A DNA stretch of 64,000 nucleotides from Leptodactylus fallax. Taxonomy: Eukaryota > Chordata > Amphibia > Anura > Leptodactylidae. Below the pieces are notes generated by a model. It searched no databases, was not told the origin of the DNA, and saw nothing but the letters and a program-made list of their open reading frames with translations. Within the stretch, counting starts at the first letter, position 1. Each line of letters opens with the position of its first letter. This document shows positions 34,363 through 47,681 of the stretch, piece after piece. The stretch is taken from positions 7,710,001-7,774,000 of the forward strand of contig CAMRHE010000028.1 of NCBI GenBank assembly GCA_947044405.1, written 5' to 3'. A program made the position numbers and the translations under genes.

Positions 34363-36004
34363 GGGCCTGTAAACAAGTCCTACCAACTGATTTATATGTA
34401 TTTTTTTTATTATATTTTGTTTACTTTCTTTAGTTCATTTCTATGCATAATGTCGCTTTAAATTGTCCCAAATTATAAAAATGTCTTTGGTTCGCAGAAT
34501 CATCAGCTGCAGGAATATATATATATCTATAGGATAAAACATACATTTAAGCCTGTGACACTCCTCGGTGACACTAAGTGAATTTATGGTGTTCTTCCTG
34601 GACGGGGAGGATGTATATTAATGGCTATTTCCATTAAGGACTTCTGCTGACATCAGTAAGCACTTTGCACATGTCAGTAAAAAACTCAGAATCTTTTTTT
34701 TTTTTTTTGTCTAAGCTGCTAACCTGTTTCCTTGAATGGAAAGCAAAAATAAAATAAAACCATCAGACAGAATTGCTTACACGTTCCTTTCACAACACTT
34801 TATAAAACCACAGTGTTCAGTGTTGTGCAAATGCAGCTGCGCATTAATACAGTTAGGAGGGTGCAGAAAGTGTGTTTGCTTTTCCTAAATTAGTTCTACC
34901 TATGGTGCCGTTTAATGCCGGGGTAGTTTAATGACACGTCAATAAAATCCTCGGATGTTTAATATACTACGCCTGTCACTGGAAACCTCCTTTGAGATTA
35001 AATAAAACTGCTTTTACGGTAATATGAGTAGCAAAATAACAGAACGAAAACCGAAAAGACAGAATAAAACCGTAATAGAAAGAAAATCTGAAATCACTGG
35101 CTCAGAGCGAGATATTATTGGAGCTGACTGTCAAAGTAGAGTCATGCTGGTCGCATAGTCATTCTTAAGATGGACTGTAGGGGTCCTACTAGCATTAGAC
35201 AAGGTGAGCACAACTGCACTACACTTGTTAGACTGTGGGGTCAGAGTAAGTGTTTTGTGGGTGACCAACCCCAAATGTCCAGGTCAAGCCCACATTACAT
35301 GGTCAACTGGGCCTGCCAAAATCGTCACGTTCACCCAAAATATAATGTGCACGATCAATTTTAATGCCTTTCAGGTTTTCAATTGTGCAAGAACTCCAAC
35401 CTATGTAATACATAAGAGGAATTTAGAGAATGATTCTTCTCCTTTAAACACTTTAGGAAATTTTCTTAAACAAGGTAATGTTTAATGCATGGCACTTATC
35501 CATTCCAGGCGTTCCAATGTAAAAACGTCTTTATTTAAATGTAACTATTGAAATGCGGTAATCCCCGGTGAAACGCGCTCCTGTGGGCAGAGGATCGCTC
35601 TCAATAGGTATATTAAGCTGATGATTAATGTTCGCGCAGAGCTGACATTTTAAATGGTGTTTTTCCTGTAATGTTGATGAGACTTATTCCCTTCTGAAAT
35701 GTCACCGTGAACAGGCAGCGCACGCACGGAAATATACATAAATACAGGTAAATAAATGAAGAATAGACAGCATTGTGTGCGAGATGAGATATAGGAAAGC
35801 ATACAGACATAAAAACATAGAGTACAAAGGAGAAACGCAGCGAGCGCTTATTATCTACACCAATATCTTACTGTTATCTCGATTGTGCAACTTTTTAGGT
35901 TTTAAAGGGATATTTTGGAAGCTCCAAGTTATACCCTGTCCATGGGATGGGGATAACTATCTAATAGGTAGAGGTCTAATCAAATGGGGGTCTGTGTGAT
36001 CCGT
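34363..36004. other. Intron, mostly single-copy looking
   Basis: No exon supported. 34680-35080 is AT-rich, free of the repeat families seen elsewhere, and contains several homeodomain-like AATTA/TTAAT cores. Confidence 0.4.
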
Positions 36005-36268
36005 ATGAAGGGTATTATTATTATTATACTTACTTGTATAGCTCCATCACATTCCGCAGCGCTTTACAGACATTGTGGTCACTGTCCCATATAGGGCTCA
36101 CAATCTATGTTCCCTATCAGTATGTCTTTGGAGTGCGGGAAGAAACCGGAGTACCCGAGGAAACCCACGTAAACACGGGGAGAACATACAAACTCCTTAC
36201 AGATGTTGTCCTTGGCAGGATTCGAACCCAGGACTCCAGTGCTAACCACTGAGTACCGTGCCACCTTG
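36005..36268 (-). repeat. LINE/SINE-type retroposon 3' part, reverse orientation
   Basis: On the plus strand (ATT)n at 36012-36024 is followed by GCTCCATCACATTCCGCAGC, GCTTTACAGACATTGTGG, GGGGAGAACATACAAACTCC and GGATTCGAACCCAGGACTCC. It is the complement of the TGCGGAAT…ATAATAAT tail, so the element points to the minus strand. Confidence 0.7.
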
Positions 36269-36885
36269 TATGTCATACATGTGCAATGCTGGAAGTCCCA
36301 GATATGCACAACCTACTTCTCCATCTATACGAGTCACATAGGACCTCTGTTCTCGTAATCGGAAAGCATCCCAGTGGACAAACCCCCCAACGATTAGATG
36401 TTTCATCCACTGTATCACACAGTAGTTGTTTTTGAGCCCAATATTCTGTGCTGATAAATCTTATATCTTTACAACAGCTGGACCTTTGCTGTTTTCTGAT
36501 ACAAAGGTCCAAATCCTCTGCATAGTTACAGATTTAGTGACATGCTCTCATATCACAATGAACTGTGTTTTTTGCAGTGCTTCAGAGAATACATGGGGGG
36601 ATCTTGGGGAATTTATGAAGACCTGAAGTACAGAATTCTGGCACAAAAATATGGGGAGAAGTGTCCACTGGGCGGCTCCTGTCCATTGACAGGTCTCTCT
36701 CTGTACGACACATTCATCTACTAGCAGAATTTTTCACATTAGTAGTCAGTGATCTCAGTGATAGTTTTATGTGTTATTATATTATAATCTTATGATTGTC
36801 TTCAAAGGTCGTGGCGCGCCCATGAAAACTTATTCAGATCAACATCATCCCCTGTATCTCATGTTACTTCAGAAAGAACACTCAC

Positions 36886-37032
36886 CACAAGCCGTAATTG
36901 AGGAGCTCAGAGGGGTGACTCCGGTGGGAAGGCCTCCTTTAGTTACCACTGATGCTACAGAAGGGGTGGAAGGCGAGGAAGAAGTAACTGATGATGGGTT
37001 AGATGTTGTTATCCTCTCTGCAGACTCCATGT
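36886..37032 (-). CDS. baz2b: BAZ2B first coding exon (start codon)
   Basis: Read on the minus strand, a TTTCAG acceptor (AG at 37034-37033) is followed by two untranslated bases and an ATG at 37030-37028. It encodes MESAERITTS at the start, a Ser/Thr/Pro stretch, then PSVASVVTKGGLPTGV and LSSSITAC. The exon ends one base into a Gly codon at 36886, with donor GTGAGT at 36885. The match to the BAZ2B N-terminus (MESGER..., PSVASVVSKGGL) and the phase-1 junction to the exon at 15183 support the call. Because an acceptor lies directly before the ATG, at least one 5' untranslated exon must lie further upstream (higher coordinates). There is no known domain here; the segment is predicted disordered. 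A 49-bp minisatellite starts only about 160 bp upstream of the acceptor. Confidence 0.92.
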
Positions 37033-37189
37033 CTGAAACAAAGTGTTGAAAACAACATTAGTGAAAATATTCCAGTAGTGAAATCTAATAATGATAAATA
37101 AAATCCTACACTATGTCCAAGACAGAAACCTAGCCATAAGACATAAGTAAAGGAAGCCATAGAGTTAGAGGGGGCATTGAGGGGCAATC

Positions 37190-39210
37190 ACCAGGTTCTG
37201 GTGACACTAACCTATCTAACTGCAGTGCTGGGTGATATACTGGTTCTGGTGACCCTAACCTATCTATCTGCAGGGCTGGGGTGATATGCTGGTTCTGGTG
37301 ATACTAACCTATCTATCTGCAGGGCTGGGGTGATATGCTGGTTCTGGTGACACTAACCTATCTATCTGCGGGGCTGGGGTGATATGCTGGTTCTGGTGAC
37401 ACTAACCTATCTATCTGTAGGGCTGGGGTGATATGCTGGTTCTGGTGATACTAACCTACCTATCTGCAGGGCTGGGGTGATATGCTGGTTCTGGTGACAC
37501 TAACCTATCTATCTGCGGGGCTGGGGTGATATGCTGGTTCTGGTGACACTAACCTATCTATCTGCAGGGCTGGGGTGATATGCTGGTTCTGGTGACACTA
37601 ACCTATCTATCTGCAGGGCTGGGGTGATATGCTGGTTCTGGTGACACTAACCTATCTATCTGCAGGGCTGGGGTGATATGCTGGTTCTGGTGACACTAAC
37701 CTATCTGCAGGGCTGGGGTGATATGCTGGTTCTGGAGACACTAACCTATCTATCTGCAGGGCTGGGGTGATATGCTGGTTCTGGTGACACTAACCTATCT
37801 ATCTTCAGGGCTGGGGTGATATACTGGTTCTGGTGATACTAACCTACCTATCTGCAGGGCTGGGGTGATATGCTGGTTCTGGTGACACTAACCTATCTAT
37901 CTGCAGGGCTGGGGTGATATGCTGGTTCTGGTGACACTAACCTATCTATCTGCAGGGCTGGGGTGATATGCTGGATCTGGTGACACTAACCTATCTATCT
38001 GCAGGGCTGGGGTGATATACTGGTTCTGGTGACACTAACCTATCTATCTGCAGGGCTGGGGTGATATGCTAGTTCTGGTGACACTAACCTATCTATCTGC
38101 AGGGCTGGGGTGATATGCTAGTTCTGGTGACACTAACCTATCTATCTGCAGGGCTGGGGTGATATGCTGGTACTGGTGACAGTAACCTATCTATCTGCAG
38201 GGCTGGGGTGATATGCTGGTTCTGGTGACGGTAACCTATCTATCTGCAGGGCTGGGGTGATATGCTGGTTCTGGTGACACTAACCTATCTATCTGCAGGG
38301 CTGGGGTGATATGCTGGATCTGGTGACACTAACCTATCTATCTGCAGGGCTGGGGTGATATGCTGGCTCTGGTGACACTAACCTATCTATCTGCAGGGCT
38401 GGAGTGATATGATGGTACTGGTGATACTAACCTATCTATCTGCAGGGCTGGGGTGATATTCTGGTTCTGGTGACAATAACCTATCTATCTGCAGGGCTGG
38501 GGTGATATGCTGGTTCTGGTGACCCTAACCTATCTATCTGCAGAGCTGGGGTGATACGTTGGTTCTGGTGACACTAACCTATCTATCTGCAGGGCTGGGG
38601 TGATATGCTGGATCTGGTGACACTAACCTATCTATCTGCAGGGCTGGGGTGATATGCTGGCTCTGGTGACACTAACCTATCTATCTGCAGGGCTGGAGTG
38701 ATATGATGGTACTGGTGATACTAACCTATCTATCTGCAGGGCTGGGGTGATATTCTGGTTCTGGTGACAATAACCTATCTATCTGCAGGGCTGGGGTGAT
38801 ATGCTGGTTCTGGTGACCCTAACCTATCTATCTGCAGAGCTGGGGTGATACGTTGGTTCTGGTGACACTAACCTATCTATCTGCAGGGCTGGGGTGATAT
38901 GCTGGCTCTGGTGACACTAACCTATCTATCTGCAGGGCTGAGGTGATATGCTGGTACTGGTGATACTAACCTATCTATCTGCAGGGCTGGGGTGATATGA
39001 TGGTACTGGTGATACTAACCTATCTATCTGCAGGGCTGGGGTGATATTCTGGTTCTGGTGACAATAACCTATCTATCTGCAGGGCTGGGGTGATATGCTG
39101 GTTCTGGTGACACTAACCTATGTATCTGCAGGGCTGGGGTGATATGCTGGTTCTGGTGACCCTAACCTATCTATCTGCAGAGCTGGGGTGATACGTTGGT
39201 TCTGGTGACA
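37190..39210 (+). repeat. 49-bp minisatellite, about 41 copies (locus B)
   Basis: The unit is GCTGGGGTGATATGCTGG plus TTCTGGTGACACTAACC plus TATCTATCTGCAGG. Higher-order structure is visible: the marked unit GGAGTGATATGATGGTACTG at 38401 recurs at about 38695 (294 bp = 6 units), and GCAGAGCTGGGGTGATACG recurs at 38542, 38836 and 39179 (294 and 343 bp). The array starts about 160 bp upstream of the first BAZ2B coding exon in gene sense, inside the preceding intron. Confidence 0.97.
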
Positions 39211-40400
39211 CACTCCCACTAAGTATTAGCAGAATGGATTCCAATTCATATCAAGTGAATCTATTTGGAAAGTCACTGTCATCACACAGATTCTGTAGAC
39301 AGGCCAATTCTTTCTTCATACCAAATGAAAACATATGTATGAATACACGTGACCAGAAAGCCAGCGGTAGATACAGGAGATAGTGACCCTTACGATTTAT
39401 CAAAAACCTCCATATCACATACCTAGATCATCCTATAGAACACAGCGACAATCTAATCACCAGCAAAAATAAAACAAAATAAACTGGACATGGAAGGAGT
39501 CTATTACAGGAGTAGATAGAGATGGATATTATTGAAATGCTCATATTAGATTGGCAGATGATCTCCATGTATGTGGTCCATCTATGTGTGGTCCTAAACC
39601 ATTATCTCCATGGGCTTTGTATGTTCTGCTGTTTATATTCCTTATGCCTGTGTGTTTTTCCTCCAGATAATCCACTTTCCTCGCATACTCTTTAAAACAT
39701 ACAGCACTTAGGGTTATTGGCTTCCTATGAAACCGTACTAGGTGTGAGCACAGCTGTATTAGGGAAATTACATTGTGATCCATGTGAGGACACCGACCAA
39801 TGTGATTGTATACAGGGAGGGAATATACTGTATAGGGACAGCATAGAGGGGGAGTAAATATCAGCACCTTATCACTATAGAACACCTGGTCATCCAATGT
39901 AGCGAAAAATGTTATTTATTTATTTATTTGTCCACATACATACAGAAGCCTTCTCTATTGTAAGCCAAAGCCAACCGTAAGGATTTCATGTTAATAGGCT
40001 GGCCATCATGTGTAGCCAAGAAAGTGGAGGACACATGGATGATAGCATGGGGGAGGGAGTGTAAAGCTCTGTCACATCATGTCTAGAGCCCATGAGCGGA
40101 GGACCTTCCAACCTAAATCTCCAATAGATGTATCCCTCTGTGTATACACTAAAAGATGTGTACAGGCTCCTGTCATTAAAAAAACATATATGTATACATC
40201 TGATATAAAATTGTATACAGTATATGAAATAGTATAGTCTACTGTGTTATTTCAAACATATTTATATATCTACACCAACATATACTGACACAACTGTGAC
40301 CAAAGGACAGTCATTTACCAAGCAGTCTATAAATGTGATGTCAATGGCGATATCTTGACAACGGTCGCAGAGATTCAAAAGGGGAAAAACTGTATGATAC
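39211..40400. other. Spacer between the two 49-bp arrays
   Basis: 1.2 kb of non-satellite sequence, no exon recognised; an (ATTT)n stretch at about 39913-39929. Confidence 0.6.
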
Positions 40401-41670
40401 AGGCGACACTAACCTATCTATCTGCAGGGCTGGGGTGATATGCTGGTTCTGGTGACACTAACCTATCTATCTGCAGGGCTGGGGTGATATGCTAGTTCTG
40501 GTGACACTAACCTATCTATCTGCAGGGCTGGGGTGATATGCTGGTTCTGGTGACACTAACCTATCTATCTGCAGGGCTGGGGTGATATGCTGGTTCTGGT
40601 GACACTAACCTATCTATCTGCAGTGCTGGGGTGATATGCTGGTTCTGGTGACACTAACCTATCTATCTGCAGGGCTGGGGTGATATTTTGGTTCTGGTGG
40701 CACTAACCTATCTATCTACAGGGCTGGGGTAATATGCTGGTTCTGGTGACACTAACCTATCTATCTGCAGGGCTGGGGTGATATGCTGGGTCTGGTGACA
40801 CTAACCTATCTATCTGCAGGGCTGGGGTGATATGCTGGTTCTGGGGACACTAACCTATCTATCTGCAGGGCTGGGGTGATATTTTGGTTCTGGCGACACT
40901 AACCTATCTATCTACAGGGCTGGGGTGATATGCTGGTTCTGGTGACACTAACCTATCTATCTGCAGGGCTGGGGTGATATGCTGGGTCTGGTGACACTAA
41001 CCTATCTATCTGCAGGGCTGGGGTGATATGCTGGTTCTGGGGACACTAACCTATCTATCTGCAGGGCTGGGGTGATATTTTGGTTCTGGCGACACTAACC
41101 TATCTATCTACAGGGCTGGGGTGATATGCTGGTTCTGGTGACACTAACCTATCTATCTGCAGGGCTGGGGTGATATGCTGGTTCTGGGGACACTAACCTA
41201 TCTATCTGCAGGGCTGGGGTGATATGCTGGTTCTGGGGACACTAACCTATCTATCTGCAGGGCTGGAGTGATATGCTGGTTCTGGTGACACTAACCTATC
41301 TATATGCAGGGCTGGGGTGATATGCTGGTTCTGGTGACACTAACCTATCTATCTGCAGGGTTGGGGTGATATGCTGGTTCTGGTGACACTAACCTATCTA
41401 TCTGCAGGGCTGGGGGGATATGCTGGTGCTGGTGACACTAACCTATCTATCTGCAGGGCTGGGGTGATATGCTGGTTCTGGTGACACTAACCTATCTATC
41501 TGCAGGGCTGGGGTGATATGCTGGTTCTGGTGACACTAACCTATCTATCTATCTGCAGGGCTGGGGTGATATGCTGGTTCTGGTGACACTAACCTATCTA
41601 TCTGCAGGGCTGGGGGGATATGCAGGTACTGGTGACACTAACCTATCTATCTGCAGGGCTGGCATGGGTT
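40401..41670 (+). repeat. 49-bp minisatellite, about 26 copies (locus C)
   Basis: The same unit and orientation as locus B. A 4-unit (196-bp) higher-order repeat is visible: GATATTTTGGTTCTGGCGAC at about 40878 and 41074. The array ends GGTTCTGGTGGCACACCCCTTTAA, resembling a transposon terminus rather than ending mid-unit. Confidence 0.97.
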
Positions 41671-42194
41671 CTGGTGGCACACCCCTTTAAAAAAAAACTT
41701 TGTACTATATTGTATCTATAATATCTATGACATGTGACAGTGGTTTATCCTGTGTGGGTTGTCAATCATACCACAAATCATATACACACATTAAGTGGTT
41801 TACTACTGCAGTTTTGAGGGTTCTCACAGTCACAACTACCGCACACTGTAATTTGCAGACTTTTTATATTGCAGAACACATTATCATTGCAGATATTTTC
41901 CCTTCAGGCTGCAATCGTTTTTTAACGGAGATGATACAAATGATGTTCTGTATATAAAGCAGGATACAGCTGTATCTACAGTATATAGACATGGTGTCCA
42001 GCAGCTGTTTATGCTATAGAGAACATTAACACATCCGTCATGCTGCCTGATAGCTCAACATATGGCTGCAGTGTGGAGAATTAAGAGACAGGACTCTGGA
42101 AGGTGAAATTAAACTTCCCATGCACAATAAATGCGCGTTCACCTTGTAAAGTCCTAGGAGCAAGCGGCAACTTCCAAAACCATCAACTCAGGAA

Positions 42195-42250
42195 TACGTG
42201 TTACTGATATGTATGTAGATACCTGACATTCATACTATCAGTAACATGTA
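42195..42250. repeat. Left remnant of the GTATGTATATAGATACCTG minisatellite
   Basis: ATGTATGTAGATACCTGACA and CTATCAGTAACATGTA match the units found right of the Tc1 element (43187 on), so the transposon split this repeat. Confidence 0.75.
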
Positions 42251-43186
<936 letters not shown>

Positions 43187-43545
43187 TATGTATATAGATA
43201 CCTGAACCTCTTATTATGAGTAACATGTATGTATATAGATACCTGAACCTCTTACTATAAGTAACATGTATGTATATAGATACCTGAACCTCTTACTATA
43301 AGTAACATGTATGTATGCATATTCTGGAGCTCTTACTATTAGTAACATATATGTATGTAGATACCTGAACCTCTTACTATCACTAATGTGTATGTATGTA
43401 TGTATGTGGATACCTGGAGTTCGAACCATCAGTAACATGTATGTATATAGATACATGGAGCCCTGACTATAAGTAACATATATGTATGTAGATTCTGGAG
43501 CTCTTACTATCACTAATGTGTATGTATGTAGATGCCTGGAGCTCT
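43187..43545. repeat. GTATGTATATAGATACCTG minisatellite, about 9 units
   Basis: Units of roughly 40 bp: GTATGTATATAGATACCTGA, then ACCTCTTACTATAAGTAACAT. They are less regular toward 43545. This repeat lies on both sides of the Tc1 element. Confidence 0.85.
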
Positions 43546-43554
43546 ATCATCAAA

Positions 43555-43755
43555 AGTACGGTATAGTCACAGTATGGTTGTTTTTCATAGTCATAGTATG
43601 GTCGCATTATTCGGTCAGGGTTTGGTAACATTATCCATTCACGTTGGTATTATCCAGTCATAGTATGGTGGTGTTATCTAATCATTGTCTGTAACCTATT
43701 CTCCAGTCACAGTAGTATTATTGCGTCATGGGGGTGTTCTCCAGTCTTGGTATGA
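43555..43755. repeat. Degenerate short tandem repeat (CAGTCATAGTATGG)
   Basis: AGTCACAGTATGG, AGTCATAGTATGGTCG, CCAGTCATAGTATGGTGG and CCAGTCACAGTAG recur at irregular spacing of about 22-36 bp. Confidence 0.55.
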
Positions 43756-45086
43756 TTTACCACTGATCTTCTCTTTAGTTAACACTGATCAGTTATCACT
43801 ACGGCTGCTCAGAAATTAGCAAATCATGGCGATAACTGGCAAGTCTGCATGGGTGTTTATTGGGGGTGTATTCAGAATAAGTGCCTAGAACTGCAGGAGG
43901 TGTAAATACGGCCCTATTATAAAGCCCACGTAATTGTATCCTTAGAGCCACTGGCACCAAAAAGATCAAGTCACTGCTGATACAGCAAGACTTACATGAG
44001 CTGAAAGAGTTCGACTGCCATGGTCTTTTTAGTAATATTCAATCTTTGCCACATAAAATCTTAACATTTCAAAGTTTAACGATTGCAAAATTTTTTTCAC
44101 AAGTGTCAAGGAAATCGCAAAAATTGTCTAAAACACAAAATTTATTAGTTTCGCCAAAAACTTCATTTTTTTTGGTGCAATTTCTGCAATGCAGCACACC
44201 ATTTTTATCTACTCACTTCAGCTTCCTAATTGTACCCCATATTTACAGGTTTTGGGGTGTCAGTTTTGTTACTTTTTTGCTGTGATTATTGTACACAATG
44301 CGACCACTTTTAAAAGCATTTTCAACAATAATTATAAAAAAACATCAGAAAATCAACCTATGTGAACGCACCCTTAGGAGAAAACGTATCAGTAAACTTC
44401 ACCAACGTATCAATAAACTTCTCACATTTCCAGATCAATAAGAGTCGGGCTTGTTGAGGAACTTTATTTTGCTGCTAAACCATAAAAATCAGTCAGTGCG
44501 TGTGGTTTAGCAGCTGTGTATATGTGGTTAATGTGTGGAGTGAATGTAAAGGGAAAAAAAAATCTTCCTCAAAACCGCACCCCTCAAACCATAACCGCAT
44601 AATAAAGGTCTCTGGGTTACGCTTAAGTTCTGCGCTCCGACACTTTAAGTAAGAGATGCAATTAATATTCCGCATTAGTGAACGCATGGGGCCCCATGCA
44701 TTATTAATGTACTTAACTGGGATCTTCACTTATGAATCTGCTTAGGAAAGAGAAATTACATAACTAGCAATTCCACAGCTGAAGTGTGAGAACAACGCCA
44801 AAAGAGCGCAGGACAGCTGGGGCGAGCGACTACGCAAAGTCTACAGAAAGATATCTGCAGAAAGTGTGCTGTTACTATTTAGAGATAGAATCTGTACTAT
44901 TCTTTATTAAAGGGACCTACTTTTTAATCAGGTTTTATGTTAAATATATTTTTAAAGAATTTTTGATTTTGTTTTATTTAATTTCCATGTTAACACTTAT
45001 CTGGAGCAGATATAAAGTGTGTATCCTGAGCGTCGGATCCCACCAGATCCCAACTACTACCTTACATGTCAAAACTGGGAACATTG
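43756..45086. other. Non-coding stretch without recognised features
   Basis: No exon or element could be supported; AT-rich. Confidence 0.4.
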
Positions 45087-45733
45087 TTAAAGGGAGTCTA
45101 TCATTTAAATAAAACACTTTTACGCTAATGTCACGTTGGAATGGCCTTTAAAAAGGCTTTTCTTCTCCTACCTTTCATTGTTGTCTTCTCCCAGCCGTTT
45201 CTGCAAAAATCCGATTCTTCAATTATGGAAATGATCCTCACGGACCACCCGGGGCGTTCCTCCGTGGCAGCGAGCACCCATCGCGTCATCGCTTGTCACC
45301 GCCCATTAGTCTGTTGTGGTGACTCCCATCTTGGTCTTCTCTGTATCTTCTCTCTTCTACTTCCTCTGAGCAGCGCTGGACCGCCTCCATTTTCCAGAGG
45401 TCTTTCACAAGAGGCACAGTAGGGACCACCGGAAAATGGCGGCCCATCATGCGCACTCGCTGCGTCATTGGAAGTAGAAGAAAAGACCAAGATGGGAGTC
45501 ACCACAACAGACTAATGGGCGGTGACAAGCGATGACGCGATGGGTGCTCGTTGCCACAGAGGAACGCCCCGGGTGCTCTGTGAAATCATTTCCATAATTG
45601 AAGAAACAGATTTTTATAGAAACAGCTGGGAGAAGACAACAAGGAAAGGTAGGAGAAGAATGGCCTTTTTAAAGGCCATTCCAACATGCCATTAGCTTAA
45701 AAGATTTTTTTTTTAATGATAGACTCCCTTTAA
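45087..45733. mobile_element. TTAA-flanked long-hairpin MITE (647 bp)
   Basis: It starts TTAAAGGGAGTCTATCATTT and ends AATGATAGACTCCCTTTAA. Almost the whole element is inverted: GGAATGGCCTTTAAAAAGGC against GGCCTTTTTAAAGGCCATTCC, and CACCGCCCATTAGTCTGTTG against CAACAGACTAATGGGCGGTG, giving two arms of about 300 bp around a short loop near 45405-45430. Non-coding; TTAA ends suggest piggyBac-type mobilisation (inference). Confidence 0.85.
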
Positions 45734-46924
45734 GGTTGTCAGATACTGGAGCAAAGGGCATTGGGCTTGTACCTCTACTGGGCAATGACAAAGTGGACGT
45801 GAATGTGGACATTCTCCTTTAAGAACCTGCATCACCTCCTTACCCCACAAACTCATCATTTCTTCGGATTCAGGATAGTGATTGCAATTTCAGCACTTCT
45901 GCTCCATAAATCAGAACACATTACCCGACCTGCCAGGATGTCCAGAAATATATCACGTATTCTAATACCTTATATATTTCTAGAGAGATTCTCAGAGTCA
46001 TCGGCGGCTCGGAGTTGGTACCTTATAAAATGCCTTGGCAATCTGGTTGTTAACTCTGGTAATCCGTCCTGTTCCACAAGGATTACCTCCATGCTTTATT
46101 GTAAGTACACAGGACGACTGCCGAGAGCGAGAGTCTGCGTCGCCGATGTGCCCACAAAACACCCTTATCATTATGTAAAAACAACACTCATGTAAATCTC
46201 TGCCCTTTCTCACAGTCAGTAGCCAAAAATAATTAGGGTCAGTAATTAAGCAAATCAGCCCATTATTAGAAGATTTCTTGGGAATGTGCTAGACGTTTCT
46301 CCGCAAGGCGTCAAATTATTTTAGAAGGTCATCTATTTACAAAATGTGAGTAATGTACAGAAAAGCTGGACGCAGAACTGCAGCTGCCATAGAGAGGGAG
46401 GGGGCAAAAACTTCTGCAGACATGTACAGACATTTATACCTATTTCAAGACTGGGTCTGTACATTGCTGAACGCACGCTGTGTCTCCTCCATCTCAGGTT
46501 TATTATTAGCTTTAGCCCTCGTCTGTCATAACGTTCAGCCTTTTTGCAGTTTCTTACTGCTGAATACACTTTATTTTTGTAAAAGTGAATTTGGGCATAG
46601 AACATGTAGGTGATATTGGCAGGATTTAGTGTCCGGCGGCTGCTAAGAAAGCAAATACAATGATGGGATGAATAGGATGCAGGACATTAGGATTAGGATT
46701 ATTAATATGGGGGACATGCTATTACCATAAGTAAAAATTTTTGCAAAAAATTATTGGGCTGTGAGCTTGCTGCAATTGGCTATTTTTGACAGGTCCCATA
46801 GACATGGATGTGGATAGAGGAAACACACACAAGACCATCACTTCATTCATCTGCAGAGACACAAGACCACCATTCACAAGATCAGAAGGGTCCCAGCAGT
46901 TAGACCCCCACAGATCAGACGCTT
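45734..46924. other. Non-coding stretch
   Basis: No exon supported. 46200-46320 is AT-rich with AATTAGGGTCAGTAATTAAG, a possible regulatory sequence by look only. Confidence 0.35.
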
Positions 46925-47325
46925 GGGGCTTATTCACACATTCACGTTTAGCAGACACGTGATGTTTGTGTTACTCATGGACAGCACACGATCTGTGGCA
47001 TCCATGTATTACCTGTGATATTCACAGACCCGTAGACTTTAATGAGCGTCCATGGCCAGCAAAACGGACCAAAGTAGGGTGTGTGTCCATTCTGCACAGG
47101 CAAATTAAAATCAATGGGTGTATACAGCAACGAACAGAGTCTAGCTGCGGCCGCTCAGAGCAGGGGAGCTGATGGCCGATCCAATGCAGGAATGGAGGGG
47201 AGGATGCAGGGAAGTATAAATGCATATGTATTTTATAGCCCCCTCCTGACTGCATGTCATTTTTTCATCCTGCACAATCCCTTTCACATGTCCACTAAAA
47301 GTGGATTTGTGAATAAGCCCCCTTG
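46925..47325. mobile_element. Palindromic MITE (GGGGCTTATTCACA ends)
   Basis: The left end TTGGGGCTTATTCACACATT is mirrored by TTTGTGAATAAGCCCCC at the right. The ends resemble the element at 19983-20273. Non-coding. Confidence 0.65.
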
Positions 47326-47681
47326 CAGACGACCCAGATAGAACCCTGACCCATTCATTTCTATGGGCCTGTAAACGTGACTGTGAATTACATGGTCGTG
47401 TGTGCGGACCGTTAGTCCGAGCTGCAAAATATAGAACACGTCCTATTCCTGTCCGATTTTGCAGCCCTGTTTCCGTGGCTCCTATTCATTTAATGAAAGG
47501 GGCTGCAGAAGCACGGCCAGTTCACAGGTGGAACACAGGGTGACAACCGCACATCCTCCATGCGCCGTCCGTGCCGTTCGTTCACAGCAGCTGGTTAGAC
47601 CCCAGTCATGTGCAACTAGCTTAAGTCTTTATCTCCTACTCTGTAGATAGGGAATGGCTCTCTTTAGCAAACCAAACCCCT

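Larger units (their letters stand above)
3866..37030 (-). other. baz2b: BAZ2B gene, 5' coding part (six exons, incomplete)
   Basis: Six minus-strand exons join without a frame break into a 417-residue N-terminal segment: 145 (coding part), 180, 159, 185, 189 and 393 nt. Junction phases are 1, 1, 1, 0, 0, and the last exon ends in phase 0. All donors are GT and all acceptors AG. The translation follows vertebrate BAZ2B in order as I recall it, from the MES start to the R-I-K-R end of the last exon; this was not checked against a database. BAZ2B is a nuclear regulatory subunit of ISWI chromatin remodellers, and its TAM/MBD, DDT, PHD and bromodomains are C-terminal, so they are outside this window. 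The visible part is disordered: Ser/Thr-rich, then Pro/aromatic, then acidic Ser-rich, then Gln-rich. The introns are about 21.7, 5.7, 0.34, 1.3 and 2.9 kb. The next exon would be below position 1. Confidence 0.93.

Noticed and set aside
36771..37049. 92-codon plus-strand frame
   Set aside because: It is the antisense of the first BAZ2B coding exon, which has matching homology, acceptor, start codon and donor on the minus strand.
37190..41670. Regularly spaced repeats resembling a CRISPR array
   Set aside because: Units are directly tandem with no unique spacers, and the context is a vertebrate intron; this is a minisatellite.
40401..41670. Vertebrate telomere-like repeat
   Set aside because: The CTAACC in each unit is part of a 49-bp unit and not a TTAGGG tract.
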